A stretch of DNA of 64,000 nt. Origin: Gerris lacustris. Lineage: Eukaryota > Arthropoda > Insecta > Hemiptera > Gerridae. Below are positions 1-8,389 of the stretch, piece after piece (positions within the stretch are counted from its first letter, which is position 1; every line of letters starts with the position of its first letter). The stretch lies in the NCBI GenBank assembly GCA_951217055.1, contig OX578276.1, positions 156,191,223 to 156,255,222 on the forward strand, in the 5' to 3' direction. The notes under the pieces were generated by a model that was not told where the DNA came from, did not search any database, and saw only the letters and a program-made list of their open reading frames with translations. A program made the position numbers and the translations under genes.

Positions 1-980
1 TGGCACGTAGATGCATCTCAGCATTTTTGAGAACTGTATAGTTTTTGAAAATTCCTCACTAAACATTTCCAAGATGGCGGCCAATATGGTGGACGACTAA
101 AAAAAAAGTTTTAAGCCAGCATAATGTGTTATACGTCGTTTTGAAGGTCTTTAAGAGAAGAAAGAGAATATGTAACTAATCAAATTTCACACTTCATATT
201 TTCAAGATGGCGGCCAATATGGCGGACGACTAAAATAAAAAGTTTTAGTCAGCATAATGTGTTATACGTCGTTTTGAAGGTCTTTAAGAGAAGGAAAAGA
301 ATATGTAACTAATCAAATTTCACACTTCATATTTTCAAGATGGCGGCCAATATGGCGGACGACTAAAATAAAAAGTTTTAGTCAGCATAATGTGTTATAC
401 ATCGTTTTAAAGGTCTTTAAGAGAAGGAAAATAAAATTTAACTAATAAAATTTAATACTTCACACTTTCAAGATGGCGGCCAATATGGCGGACGACTAAA
501 CAAAAAGTTTAAGTCAGCTTAATGTTTTATAATCGTTTTAAAGGCCTTTAAAAGGAGGAAAATAAAATTTAACTAATAAAATTTAATACTTCACACTTTC
601 AAGATGGCGGCCAATATGGCGGACGACTAAACAAAAAGTTTTTAGTCAGTATGACATGTTATAGATCAATTTAAAGGTCTTGAAGTTTAGGAAAGGAATA
701 TCTAAGTACTAAAAATGTCACACATAATATTTTCAATATGGCGGACTATTAAAAAAAAAAATTAATCTGCTTGGCATGTAATACATTAATCTAAAGGTCT
801 ATAAAAGTAGGAATATAGTCAATAACTTTTCAAATTTCATAATTTATATTTTCAAGATGGCGGCCAATAAGGTGAATGACAAAACGTTTTTCGTCAGTTT
901 GGCATTTTATACATCGTTTTAAAGGGTTTAGAAGTAAGAAAAGAGTAAATAACTATTAAAATTTCACTCTATATATTTTC
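1..980. repeat. 131-bp satellite array (AAGATGGCGGCC family)
   Basis: About seven head-to-tail units of roughly 131 bp, each with the block AAGATGGCGGCCAATATGG, then a GGACGACTAA stretch, an AT-rich AAAAAGTTTTAGTCAGCATAA segment and GGTCTTTAAGAGAAGG. The blocks start near 72, 206, 337, 470, 602, 726 (degenerate) and 856. Units at 190-620 are nearly identical and the outer ones are diverged. The same family returns in the opposite orientation at 36760-37335. No ORF. The array runs off the left edge. Confidence 0.9.
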
Positions 981-1179
981 AACCAATTGTAGATAATTAT
1001 TATTTAGTATAATTATTGCATACTAAGCAGTTTACACTGGAAATTTAGTTAAACGTTGTTTAATAGAGGTATTGCAGGCTCGCTATGATCGCACGTTTAT
1101 ACAGGAGTTGTAATAATGTTATTTTTGGCTCGCCCTGTATAGACAGCATTTAAAATTAGTTTTCATTTAACTGGGTATA

Positions 1180-1775
1180 TAGAAGGTTCGCTGCGCTCAC
1201 CAATTTATTTAGAATTTCTGGATAAAGTTATGCTGTATAAACTTGCGAGCGCAGCGAGCCTGAATTAATTATATTAAATAATGATTACGTACGAATACTT
1301 TATAAACAGGCGAGCGTAGCGAGCATACAATAACTTTATTTAATTAATATTTACTACAAATTCTGAATCAAACAGGCGAGCGTAGCGAGCCATTTTTAAT
1401 TTGATTAAATAATTACTATATTTACAATATAAACAGGCGAGCGTAGCGAGCCTTCATTAATTTATTTGATTGAATAATTAGTATATCTACTGTATAAAAA
1501 GCGAGCGTAGCGAGCCTTCAATAATTTTATTTAATAAATATTTACAACAAATTCTGAATCAAACAGGCGAGCGTAGCGAGCCTTCTTTAATGTGATTAAA
1601 TAATTTCTATATTTACTGGGTAAACAGGCGAGCGTAGCGGGCCTGCAATAACTTTATTTAATAAATACTTACTACAAACGCTAAATCAACAGGCGAGCGT
1701 TGCGAGCCTGCAATAACTGTATTTAATACATATTTACTAGAAATGCTGAATCAAGAGGCGAGCGTAGCGAGCCTG
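1180..1775. repeat. Array of GCGAGCGTAGCGAGC motifs with AT-rich spacers
   Basis: Nine copies of a GC-rich motif (GCGAGCGTAGCGAGCC and one- or two-base variants) recur near 1246, 1312, 1376, 1437, 1501, 1567, 1629, 1693 and 1757, about every 61-66 bp. A reverse-complement form lies near 1185. The spacers are AT-rich and resemble each other (TTTATTTAATAAATATTTAC), so the whole unit is a tandem repeat of about 63 bp. Confidence 0.85.
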
Positions 1776-2619
1776 CGTTAATATTATTAAATAAAGATAA
1801 TGGACAAAATCATTTTAATGATCTTTTCAGGTTAAATAAGAATGTCAGGTTTTACTGAAATATTATGCTGATATCATTATTGAGAACATTGTATGGCTGA
1901 TATAACCATTCTACGCGAGTTCTTTATGCACCGCATCACTAGTCTAGAAAAGGATGAGATATTATAGCGAAGAGCGACGGTGGGAGGGCTCGGCCCCGGC
2001 ACGGCCCGGGCTCGTTGTAGCGTGGATTACCCCTCAACGAGGTGGGACCGAGGCGGGGACGGGCCGGGCGCGTGAAAACAATGTACCCCAACGTTTCGCC
2101 ATCGAGCCTCGGACGAGGCTCGGTCCTGACTCGTGTCGTGCCCGGTGTACTGTGCATTGCTTCATTTAAAATCTATACAACATTTTTTTCAGCGAGCCTC
2201 TGGCCCGGCACGGCACGGCCCCGGCTCGGTGTAGCGTGAATCATCCTTAAAACCTCTCTATTCTGCCTTCTTGCTCGGGGTGAGAGTTCGGGCTTAGCCC
2301 AAGACCCCTTCATATTTTCGCGATTCTAGCCGCACGTAGGGGTAGTTCCGCGCCCGGCTTGCCGCGCTAATAACCTTGGCCTCCTACCTCCTACCCCCGC
2401 GAGATTTCTCGCTATATGCTATGCTTTTCTACTGCTTATTTTAAACGATCTAGATCTACATACTACATACGATTGTACTCTATGAACACTAAAACTATAT
2501 ATATCTAATGTATGTATTTATTTGTGTTGACAACTGAATATTTTTTCTTTTCTAAATAAATAAAATAAAATAAATATATATTTATTTATTTATTTATTCT
2601 CAATAAGTTGGTGGGGGTT
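1776..2619. other. Gene-free stretch with a GC-rich patch
   Basis: No supported gene. Positions 1970-2240 are GC-rich and repeat CGGCACGGCCCGG-like and GGCTCG words; short ORFs there look like composition artefacts. Positions 2440-2600 are AT-rich with an (ATTT)n tract near 2570-2600. Confidence 0.6.
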
Positions 2620-2870
2620 AGCCCCACCTGCCCCTGTGTACCAATTTGAACCATTTCTGGTTTATACCTTCCTGTGGTTGGTCACATTGACCGAGCTGAA
2701 TTTGGTGTTGAGCGGTTCAGCCGTTCAGGAGGAAACTTTTGTACCCTGTACCCCGTACCCCTGTGTACAGATTTGAACCATTTCAGATTTATACCTTCCT
2801 GTGGTTGGTCTCATTGACCGTGCCAAATTTTGAGAAGATCGGTTCAGCCGTTCAGGAGGAGTATGCATTC
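2620..2870. repeat. Tandem duplication of a 130-bp dispersed repeat
   Basis: Two diverged direct copies (about 2630-2735 and 2757-2865) share CCCCTGTGTACC/AG, TTTATACCTTCCTGTGGTTG and GGTTCAGCCGTTCAGGAGGA. Sequences of this type are common arthropod interspersed repeats. No ORF. Confidence 0.75.
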
Positions 2871-3133
2871 AAACAAATGCAAAGTGTGGTATAAGAGCTC
2901 AGCTCAATAAAACATAAAATTCCCTAAACACAAAATTGCTCACAACATCGCAGGACACCCAACGCAACGCTTTTCATTAAATATAAATGATAAAATCACA
3001 CTGTTATTATACGTTGCTAACTGCATATACATATGGGAGTTTGAAAACTGACAAAATTAATAGGAACTAACTATTTGTACCTAGCGGAGTAGTAGCAGAG
3101 GCAAAATAGAAGAAAATCATCATTGAAGCGCGT

Positions 3134-3139
3134 GTCTTA
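3134..3139. repeat. Polinton target-site duplication, left copy (GTCTTA)
   Basis: GTCTTA immediately precedes the left terminus and is repeated exactly at 18791-18796 after the right terminus. Six base pairs is the standard Polinton duplication length. Confidence 0.95.
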
Positions 3140-3924
3140 AGTAGTAGAAAAATGGGGTGGCAAAACGCTGGAGCCCTGGAGCAATGACGTCACGCCCCCT
3201 GACCCCTACAAGGACATGTCAAGGTCACCGGAAACCGCCCCCCGACCGCCCCCGACTCGTGTAAGGACATCTCAAGGTCACCCCCCCCCCCCTTCAAGGT
3301 CACCGGTACCGCCGTCTCCCTCGATTTCTCCGACGCTCCCGCATGCTGTATAAATAGATGTCAAGGTCATTCCGACAGGAAAAAGAAAAATCATCCAACC
3401 GCGAAGTGCGGGAAATCAACCAACCGCGAAGTTATTCACCGAGTTAATTGAACGATTAAATTAACCGGCTATTGCTCATCCCCCAGTAATCTCAGTACAA
3501 CTTCATAGGAACAGTAATCATGCTAATAATATTTGAATAAATAAGTAATAATTACAAGCTTACACATCTCCCCTACTATTTTATTATTGTTGATAATAAG
3601 TCAACATACAATGTACACATATAGTTATTAATATAGTCATAATGTTAAATATATTCGAGTTAATTGAATGACTAAATTAACCGGCTATTGCTCAGCACCC
3701 CTGTCCTAGTGTGAGTCTTCTCATACCATTTTATAATTACTAAAATATAAAGAATAACAATACTACTCTCATAATTATATGATGAATTATTGTCCTCAAT
3801 GGCTCAGTGAGAAAAATGCTAAATCTTTAGTCTACTACACCGAAAATCATTTTCCTAGACATAGTTATTGTTATTTTATTTTTTCCCAAAGTGTCACAAA
3901 TCAGATAATACAATTATGTATTTT
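3140..3924 (+). repeat. Polinton left terminal inverted repeat (785 bp)
   Basis: Pairs with 18006-18790; a position x here corresponds to 21930 minus x on the other side. Both arms are 785 bp with no net indel, even through the run of 12 C; one mismatch was seen, at about 3903. The outer 230 bp are GC-rich with regulatory-looking motifs and the inner part is AT-rich. Two internal direct repeats (about 3440-3485 and 3655-3702) share GAGTTAATTGAA and TTAACCGGCTATTGCTCA. CAACCGCGAAGT occurs twice near 3400-3433. Confidence 0.95.
3185..3369 (+). promoter_or_regulatory. TIR regulatory cluster: CRE, four TCAAGGTCA sites, TATA
   Basis: Seen directly: the palindromic CRE TGACGTCA at 3185-3192; TCAAGGTCA at 3219-3227, 3272-3280, 3294-3302 and 3361-3369; and TATAAATA at 3349-3356 on the inward strand. 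TCAAGGTCA is the extended half-site bound by monomeric nuclear receptors of the FTZ-F1 (NR5A) and ERR type, and TGACGTCA is bound by CREB/ATF. Use of the module as an inward promoter is inference; no clear TCAGT initiator lies at the expected distance and no ORF follows directly on the left side. Confidence 0.55.
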
Positions 3925-4223
3925 CCCCTTCTCATAGTAGCAGACATGGCCCACAAGCGATGAGGGAGAACCTACCTTATATAAAATGACATCATCTCTC
4001 TCTCGTTGCATTTCTTCTTTTATATAAAAATATATATAATACACGTGTTTCTCCATATTAACCTATCTATATCTTATAAATACTAAGGAAATAGGTATCT
4101 TATGAATGTAATCAAGTCAATAACAAGACATTTCAGGTTTAACAAAATATATTTTGTCGTAATAAATAATTACATGACATATAAACATTGTTTAATATTT
4201 TATTATAGCTTGATTGAAGCTGC
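3925..4223. other. Non-coding spacer between left TIR and first gene
   Basis: AT-rich sequence with a plus-strand TATATAAAA near 3975 but no ORF or initiator downstream. It presumably holds the 3' end of the minus-strand gene at 4224-4601. Nothing else is recognised. Confidence 0.6.
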
Positions 4224-4601
4224 CTATTTGCGATGTCCTCGTAGCGTCTCCTTATCCTCCACGATAAATGAGATATTGTAAGCTTTTCCAATCCGTCCGT
4301 GATACCTGAGGTACATATTGGGCGCAGCGTTGTAAGCGTCGGCCTGTCCTTTTGTAATTATAGTGACGATCCGTTTCGGAAGAAAAACGTCGACATCCTC
4401 CTCCTCTAGTTTTTCTGTACATTGCCTGTCGTCGTCATAATGTTGATGCAAGGCTAGAGTTGCTACGAGTCCAGTTCCATGTGTAGCACTGCTCACCAAT
4501 TGAAATGACTGGATAAAATAAGATTCGCCTTCAGTAAGATCTTTAAGCTGAATGCGTCGCTTAAAGTCGATGGCTTCATTAAGTTTGTTGCACAAAGACA
4601 T
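4224..4601 (-). CDS. Small Polinton protein, possible OB-fold ssDNA-binding protein
   Basis: A 125-residue ORF, the leftmost gene and so the last in the minus-strand array. The body has alternating hydrophobic strands, with an IQLKDLTEG start, a central acidic stretch and a VFLPKRIV segment. From memory this resembles short arthropod proteins of mobile elements with an 'IKDL..G..Y' start and a 'VFLPKR' motif that may adopt an OB fold. A role coating single-stranded DNA during protein-primed replication would fit but is inference. The ATG at 4601 follows a TATA-like box and TCAGT (A at 4636), which supports this start. No Cys cluster, signal peptide or membrane segment. Confidence 0.6.
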   Translation of the reverse strand: MSLCNKLNEAIDFKRRIQLKDLTEGESYFIQSFQLVSSATHGTGLVATLALHQHYDDDRQCTEKLEEEDVDVFLPKRIVTIITKGQADAYNAAPNMYLRYHGRIGKAYNISFIVEDKETLRGHRK

Positions 4602-4663
4602 GATGTAGTTTATAGGTTGACTTGTAGAATAAGACTGATACCTGTAGATCGAAGAGCGACTAG

Positions 4664-4671
4664 CTTTTAAA
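4664..4671 (-). promoter_or_regulatory. TTTAAAAG box of the 4224-4601 gene
   Basis: TTTAAAAG on the minus strand lies 33 nt (counting from TAAAAG) before the A of TCAGT at 4636. The ATG follows 35 nt after that A. Confidence 0.55.
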
Positions 4672-4680
4672 GGTGTCTAG

Positions 4681-5010
4681 TTAAGTGGAGGGGGAAACTG
4701 GATACTCAGTAGGGTATAATTCTGCCAAGTCTTTTCGGATATTCACTAGCGTCAATGCGCAACAGTAACAGATACATTCGTCCGGACCTTTTTCACATCT
4801 GATATCATTCCATTCGCAAGCAGTGTAGTGACTATTTGGATAGTCAAAAATACGCTTTTTACATATTTTCGAAGACTCCTTAAGGAAATTGAGGGACGAT
4901 GCAACAGAATCAAATATGATCTTCCGCGGATCGTCTGCTTTAATGTTCGGATAATCCACTAGAAACTTTAGGTAGCGAATGGAGAGACGTACATCTGCTA
5001 GTTCCTCCAT
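4681..5010 (-). CDS. Cys-rich Polinton protein, downstream paralogue
   Basis: 109 residues from the ATG at 5010. It is clearly paralogous to the gene directly upstream: both begin MEE, share a DDPR segment and the block YPNSHYTAC.WND, then a cluster of Cys (C, C, CIC..C) followed by LVNI and ending LYPT. The Cys/His set suggests metal binding, but no named family is recognised. An open frame runs further upstream with a low-complexity Cys stretch, but it overlaps the neighbour in another frame and lacks paralogue similarity, so 5010 is chosen. Stop and start of the two genes are 2 nt apart. TCAGT (A at 5025) lies 15 nt before the ATG, inside the last codons of the neighbour, with a poorly spaced TATATCC. 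Reinitiation is the alternative. Confidence 0.75.
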   Translation of the reverse strand: MEELADVRLSIRYLKFLVDYPNIKADDPRKIIFDSVASSLNFLKESSKICKKRIFDYPNSHYTACEWNDIRCEKGPDECICYCCALTLVNIRKDLAELYPTEYPVSPST

Positions 5011-5012
5011 GA

Positions 5013-5345
5013 TTAGATGTTGACTGAACAATCCGGTTGTGTAGGATATAAGTCCTCCAACTCCTCTAGGATATTTACAAGTGCAAAGGCACAAACATGA
5101 CAGATACATTTTTCCGGACCTTTTCTTGTACAACTATCATCGTTCCATATGCAAGCTGTATAATGACTATTTGGATATTGATGTTTACGTCTCCTACATA
5201 CCGTCGCACTTGATTTGAGGAACATGAGGGAGGCCGCGATAGACTCGAATTTTCTCATCCGCGGATCGTCCAATTCGAGGAGTGGATATTCCAATAGAAA
5301 CTTCCTGTAGCCAATGCATCGACGTAACTTTTCAATCTCCTCCAT
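5013..5345 (-). CDS. Cys-rich Polinton protein, upstream paralogue
   Basis: 110 residues starting MEEIEKLRRCIGYRKFL. It shares the layout of its downstream paralogue: an N-terminal helical half (about residues 1-60) and a C-terminal half with YPNSHYTAC.WND and Cys residues at similar spacing, ending in LVNI and LYPTQ. Function unknown. Paired small zinc-binding proteins in a virus-like element could be accessory or anti-defence factors, but that is speculation. The start is supported by a TTAAATTA box (5387-5395) and TCAGT (A at 5363) 18 nt before the ATG. That promoter overlaps the end of the next gene (5379-5936). Confidence 0.8.
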   Translation of the reverse strand: MEEIEKLRRCIGYRKFLLEYPLLELDDPRMRKFESIAASLMFLKSSATVCRRRKHQYPNSHYTACIWNDDSCTRKGPEKCICHVCAFALVNILEELEDLYPTQPDCSVNI

Positions 5346-5378
5346 GGTATCAGGTAAACGACTGAAGACCCGCTCTCC

Positions 5379-5936
5379 CTACGCACTTAATTTAAGTAGC
5401 TCATCTAGATCATAGTCATCTACAATGTCGACGGTTTGTGGTGGTGGAGGGGGTGGTGGTGGTTGTTCTTCGCCTATCTTTAACCGGACAATTAGATCCA
5501 ATGCTAATTTAATTTGTTGGATCTTATCCAGTAAAGACAGGGTTTCGACAGCAGATAAGGTGATGTTTTCCGGATGTCTGGATAACATTGAATCGATCCA
5601 CGATGGTCGGTACGACAAGTCGGTCTGGACGGTGCGAGTAACCGGTTGATGTAAACGTATGATAAGATGCTTTCCGCTGAGTACTACATCTTGACTGGTT
5701 TCGACCGCTTTCCTCTTCCTATTGGCAGTATCATTTTTCTTGAGGTACTGTCGCAACTCATCCTCTCTTTGCACCAGCAGAACCCAATCAGCCATGGTTA
5801 TAAAGAAGGGGGAGCATGACGTACCATCCAAACTTCTGATTGCAATCATCACCGATGACTTCTTAGTCAAGCCTACGACTATACATTTCTTCATAGGCTC
5901 GAGTAGAAAAGTCCAATCCAATACGAGGTGCTCCAT
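5379..5936 (-). CDS. Unknown 185-aa Polinton protein with Pro tract and acidic tail
   Basis: Starts MEHLVLDWTFLLEPMKK. A basic stretch RKRKAVE near residue 75 could be a nuclear signal. An eight-proline run sits at about residues 158-165 and the protein ends with the acidic motif DDYDLDELLKLSA, which resembles a short interaction motif or transactivation tail. No catalytic motif or known fold is recognised. It may be a conserved but unnamed insect Polinton protein. A TTAAAT box (T at 5989) and TTTAGTTC (A at 5956) precede the ATG by 20 nt. A regulatory or DNA-bound role fits the composition but is inference. Confidence 0.7.
   Translation of the reverse strand: MEHLVLDWTFLLEPMKKCIVVGLTKKSSVMIAIRSLDGTSCSPFFITMADWVLLVQREDELRQYLKKNDTANRKRKAVETSQDVVLSGKHLIIRLHQPVTRTVQTDLSYRPSWIDSMLSRHPENITLSAVETLSLLDKIQQIKLALDLIVRLKIGEEQPPPPPPPPQTVDIVDDYDLDELLKLSA
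5387..5395 (-). promoter_or_regulatory. TTAAATTA box of the upstream Cys-rich gene
   Basis: 32 nt before the A of TCAGT at 5363. It sits inside the last codons of the 185-aa ORF, showing how tightly the array is packed. Confidence 0.55.
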
Positions 5937-6202
5937 TCTATGCTCGATATTGAACTAAATGTATAGAGAGATCTTTGTTAACAATTTAACCCAGAGGGGG
6001 GAATAGATTCACGGTTGGTTGCAAGGTTGTGGCGGGCGGAGTGGAACAGGCACATGGCGTGAAGGTTACTACCTCGCGTGTAAGCAAGAGTTCAGGGTCG
6101 GTTATATCCGGGAACAATACATGGAGGCACACTGCGTGAAGATTTAATTTCACTTGACAATTTAACGTCTAGACATGAAAGATGTATAAAAAAGAGAAAG
6201 AG
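5937..6202. other. Short spacer between the 185-aa gene and integrase
   Basis: Contains the promoter of the 185-aa gene (TTAAAT ending at 5989, TTTAGT A at 5956) and about 200 bp with no ORF of note. GTGAAGGTTACTACC and GTGAAGATTTAATTTC at about 6058-6150 are loosely repeated. Confidence 0.5.
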
Positions 6203-7129
6203 TCATTTGTGTAGCTCTTTCAAGGGTATCCAGGTGTTTTGTGAGGATGGTAGTCCAATCCACTTGACAAGTGCTCGACCCTTATTTCGTCGTACAATAT
6301 GTTCGACTAAATAATACTCTGGATATTGGGTTTTTTTCAACTCCTCCTCGTAAAACTTGCCTAGGATCGGTTGTCCTGCAGAATCGACTAAATTGTACAG
6401 GGGTACGTCACGTTGAAACACCTGATTCACTTGAAACTGTTCGTTAGTCCAATTGGGCGTGTATCCTTTGGTAAAAAGATGCTTATGTTTACTGATGCGA
6501 ACCCAGTCACCGACATTAAACTTTGGTTTTCGACGTTTACCCTGCCTAGTACTCAAACGTGCGACAATTGTCGACTCATGCCTTTTGGTCACATCAATAG
6601 GTCTCATGCCTATAGAGCGATGTATTCGACGGTTGTAAGTGTCCACCAAACTGTCTACATAGTCCACCCACTTGTAGGCACCGAGTAAGCTAAAATGTCG
6701 CCACATCATTTCCTTAAGTGTGCGATTAAAGCGTTCAACAATGGTCGCCTTAAGCGGACTATAGGTAAAGTAATGATAGATCCCCTTGTTTTTTGTAAGT
6801 GATTTAAACTCGGAGCCTCTAAATTCCAACCCCTTGTCCGTATGCAACAGGGTCGGTGACAATCCGGATTCATCGAAAATTGAAGCCATTGCTGCACTCA
6901 CCTCCTTACTGGTTTTTCTCTTGAGCGGTTTCGCCCATGCTCTTTTTGAGCCGCAGTCGATAACAGTCAGAAGGTATCGGTATCCGCGGTCCGGCACGGT
7001 CATTTCGACCAGGTCGGCTTCCCATAAATCGTCGAGGACACCCTTGATGACGACTCTGCTCCTAGCAAACCGTTTCCGAGCCGGAGCGTGTATCTCCCGG
7101 ACAAGTCCCTCTTTAACACTTGTTGTCAT
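6203..7129 (-). CDS. INT: Polinton integrase (RVE fold) with C-terminal chromodomain
   Basis: 308 residues. The retroviral-type core shows the three catalytic acids: D39 (EADLVEM), D98 (HTDKGLEF) and E132 (VERFNRTLKE), i.e. D...D34E. A basic SH3-like region follows (KFNVGDWVRISK, about 205-220), and residues 272-308 are a chromodomain with the aromatic Y...W...W pattern (YYLVEHIV, VKWIGL, NTWIP). Chromo-integrases insert the linear element, and the chromodomain is thought to guide chromatin targeting. The N-terminal zinc/helical domain usual in relatives (about 50-60 residues before the basic RKRFARSRVV block) is missing or unrecognisable. The ATG is 12 nt downstream of the previous gene's stop, with no TATA/TCAGT pair, so it may be translated from the 415-aa gene's mRNA. 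Confidence 0.93.
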   Translation of the reverse strand: MTTSVKEGLVREIHAPARKRFARSRVVIKGVLDDLWEADLVEMTVPDRGYRYLLTVIDCGSKRAWAKPLKRKTSKEVSAAMASIFDESGLSPTLLHTDKGLEFRGSEFKSLTKNKGIYHYFTYSPLKATIVERFNRTLKEMMWRHFSLLGAYKWVDYVDSLVDTYNRRIHRSIGMRPIDVTKRHESTIVARLSTRQGKRRKPKFNVGDWVRISKHKHLFTKGYTPNWTNEQFQVNQVFQRDVPLYNLVDSAGQPILGKFYEEELKKTQYPEYYLVEHIVRRNKGRALVKWIGLPSSQNTWIPLKELHK

Positions 7130-7141
7130 GACTCAAGCCGA

Positions 7142-8389
7142 CTACACAATGACGTCGGCTTCGCGCAGCTCTTCCAATATGGACTGTATTTCGTTGTAAT
7201 GCGAATTGTTACCGGCCTGAGTAGACGCGTTTATGAGACGTAAACGATCGACGAGCTCGTTGACATTGTTCCAGTAAACATAGTCCACGGGACGATTGGT
7301 AACACGCTTAAAAAAACCCTTACCCCTGACCGGCGGCGGATTTTTCGAAGCCTTTCCAGGCGGGTCCGGATTGACCAATTGTTTTAAAAGTTTGCGATAC
7401 TTGGTGCCCGACGAATTGAAAACTCTTAAACTGGAATAACCCTGTCGTGCCGCGTTTGACTGCAAAATAATTTCCTGGTAATTGGCCAAGTCCTCGGCTG
7501 AGTAATTGGTGGGTTCGTAGAGGAAGAGCAAGTTAAACAGACCGTCGGTGGCCGGGTAAGGTTTTCCCTTGATATAAACGTTGTCGTAATCTAGCTTCAT
7601 GTCACTATCGCCGATAACAATGTTTCCCTCTGAGGTGACTCTAGGTCCATAGACTGTGTCCATTTTCCTATCGATGGGTTCACCCGTGAGCAAATGTTTG
7701 ACAAAGGGCCGTCCGTAAACACTGATGTCACCTAAAAGCATGTTCAACTGTTTGGATCCCTGTGGTGACGAGAGATAGGTTTTAAACTGCGGGCTACTTG
7801 TAGGAGTCGATTGAGCGCGTTTACTGGCAATGTTTAAAGGTTTGCGTAGAGGTGAGAAGGGCGATGATAAAGGTTTGTGCGTTGGCGGCGTTGTTTGCGA
7901 TCGCGTAGCCATTATTGCACCGAGTTTTCGACGAAAGGCCGGTGACTGCGCACCACGTGAGCTTTCCGCTGCCATTTTAGCCGACGATTGCGGCATTTGT
8001 GTAGAAGCCAAATCTGGTTCGAAGGCAAATGTCTCTTCATCATCGTCAGCGGGGGCGAGTGCGGGGGCGAGTGCGGGGGCGAGTGCGGGGGCGATATCGT
8101 CGGCACTTTCTTCATCCCATTGCGTCGCTGCAGTCGAGTATTCTTTTGCGTCCCTAGCAGCTGTGGTCGACACGTTTGTTGTTACGTCGGGTCGGTACGT
8201 GGTCGACATGAGCAGAGTTTTGTCCAGACTTTGAGCAATATTCTGCAGGGGGTCCATAAGGGGTTTTACGCTCTCCTCTGTGATTCTCTTGACGGCCGCC
8301 CTTCCCGAGCGCAATAGTTTATTCTTCTTGCGAATGACATCTCGCGTATTGATCAAACGTCTTTTCACGTCCTTACTCGTCGATTGCAT
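7142..8389 (-). CDS. Unknown 415-aa Polinton protein (possibly DUF8207-like)
   Basis: N-terminal 45 residues are basic and helical (RRLINTRDVIRKKNKLL). A low-complexity middle holds an Ala-Leu-Ala-Pro run encoded by a 12-bp tandem repeat (8049-8092), then Ser/Pro-rich linkers. The C-terminal half (about 210-350) is folded-looking: SVYGRPFV, VYGPRVTSEGNIVIGDS, YPATDGLFNLLF and YSAEDLANYQEIIL. From memory this C-terminal block belongs to a widespread insect mobile-element protein, possibly labelled DUF8207; function unknown, possibly virion-associated. The start overlaps the ATPase gene by 17 nt. A TATAATTTT box and TCAGT (A at 8399) lie 10 nt before the ATG. Confidence 0.75.
   Translation of the reverse strand: MQSTSKDVKRRLINTRDVIRKKNKLLRSGRAAVKRITEESVKPLMDPLQNIAQSLDKTLLMSTTYRPDVTTNVSTTAARDAKEYSTAATQWDEESADDIAPALAPALAPALAPADDDEETFAFEPDLASTQMPQSSAKMAAESSRGAQSPAFRRKLGAIMATRSQTTPPTHKPLSSPFSPLRKPLNIASKRAQSTPTSSPQFKTYLSSPQGSKQLNMLLGDISVYGRPFVKHLLTGEPIDRKMDTVYGPRVTSEGNIVIGDSDMKLDYDNVYIKGKPYPATDGLFNLLFLYEPTNYSAEDLANYQEIILQSNAARQGYSSLRVFNSSGTKYRKLLKQLVNPDPPGKASKNPPPVRGKGFFKRVTNRPVDYVYWNNVNELVDRLRLINASTQAGNNSHYNEIQSILEELREADVIV
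8049..8092. repeat. 12-bp in-frame minisatellite (GGGGGCGAGTGC)
   Basis: About 3.5 copies of GGGGGCGAGTGC, nearly identical, inside the 415-aa gene. The 12-bp length keeps the frame and encodes the repeated Ala-Leu-Ala-Pro segment. Confidence 0.85.

Noticed and set aside
1180..1775. CRISPR-like array of short repeats and ~45-bp spacers
   Set aside because: Spacers are similar to each other and AT-rich, repeats vary, there is no cas gene, and the context is eukaryotic. It is a tandem repeat.
1939..2239. Overlapping short ORFs in the GC-rich patch
   Set aside because: Arg/Pro/Gly-rich products on both strands, explained by base composition.
5011..5133. 150-aa version of the downstream Cys-rich protein
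   Set aside because: The extra 41 residues overlap the upstream gene in another frame and lack paralogue similarity.
5425..5649. Gly-rich plus-strand ORF
   Set aside because: Antisense shadow of the poly-Pro tract in the 185-aa gene.
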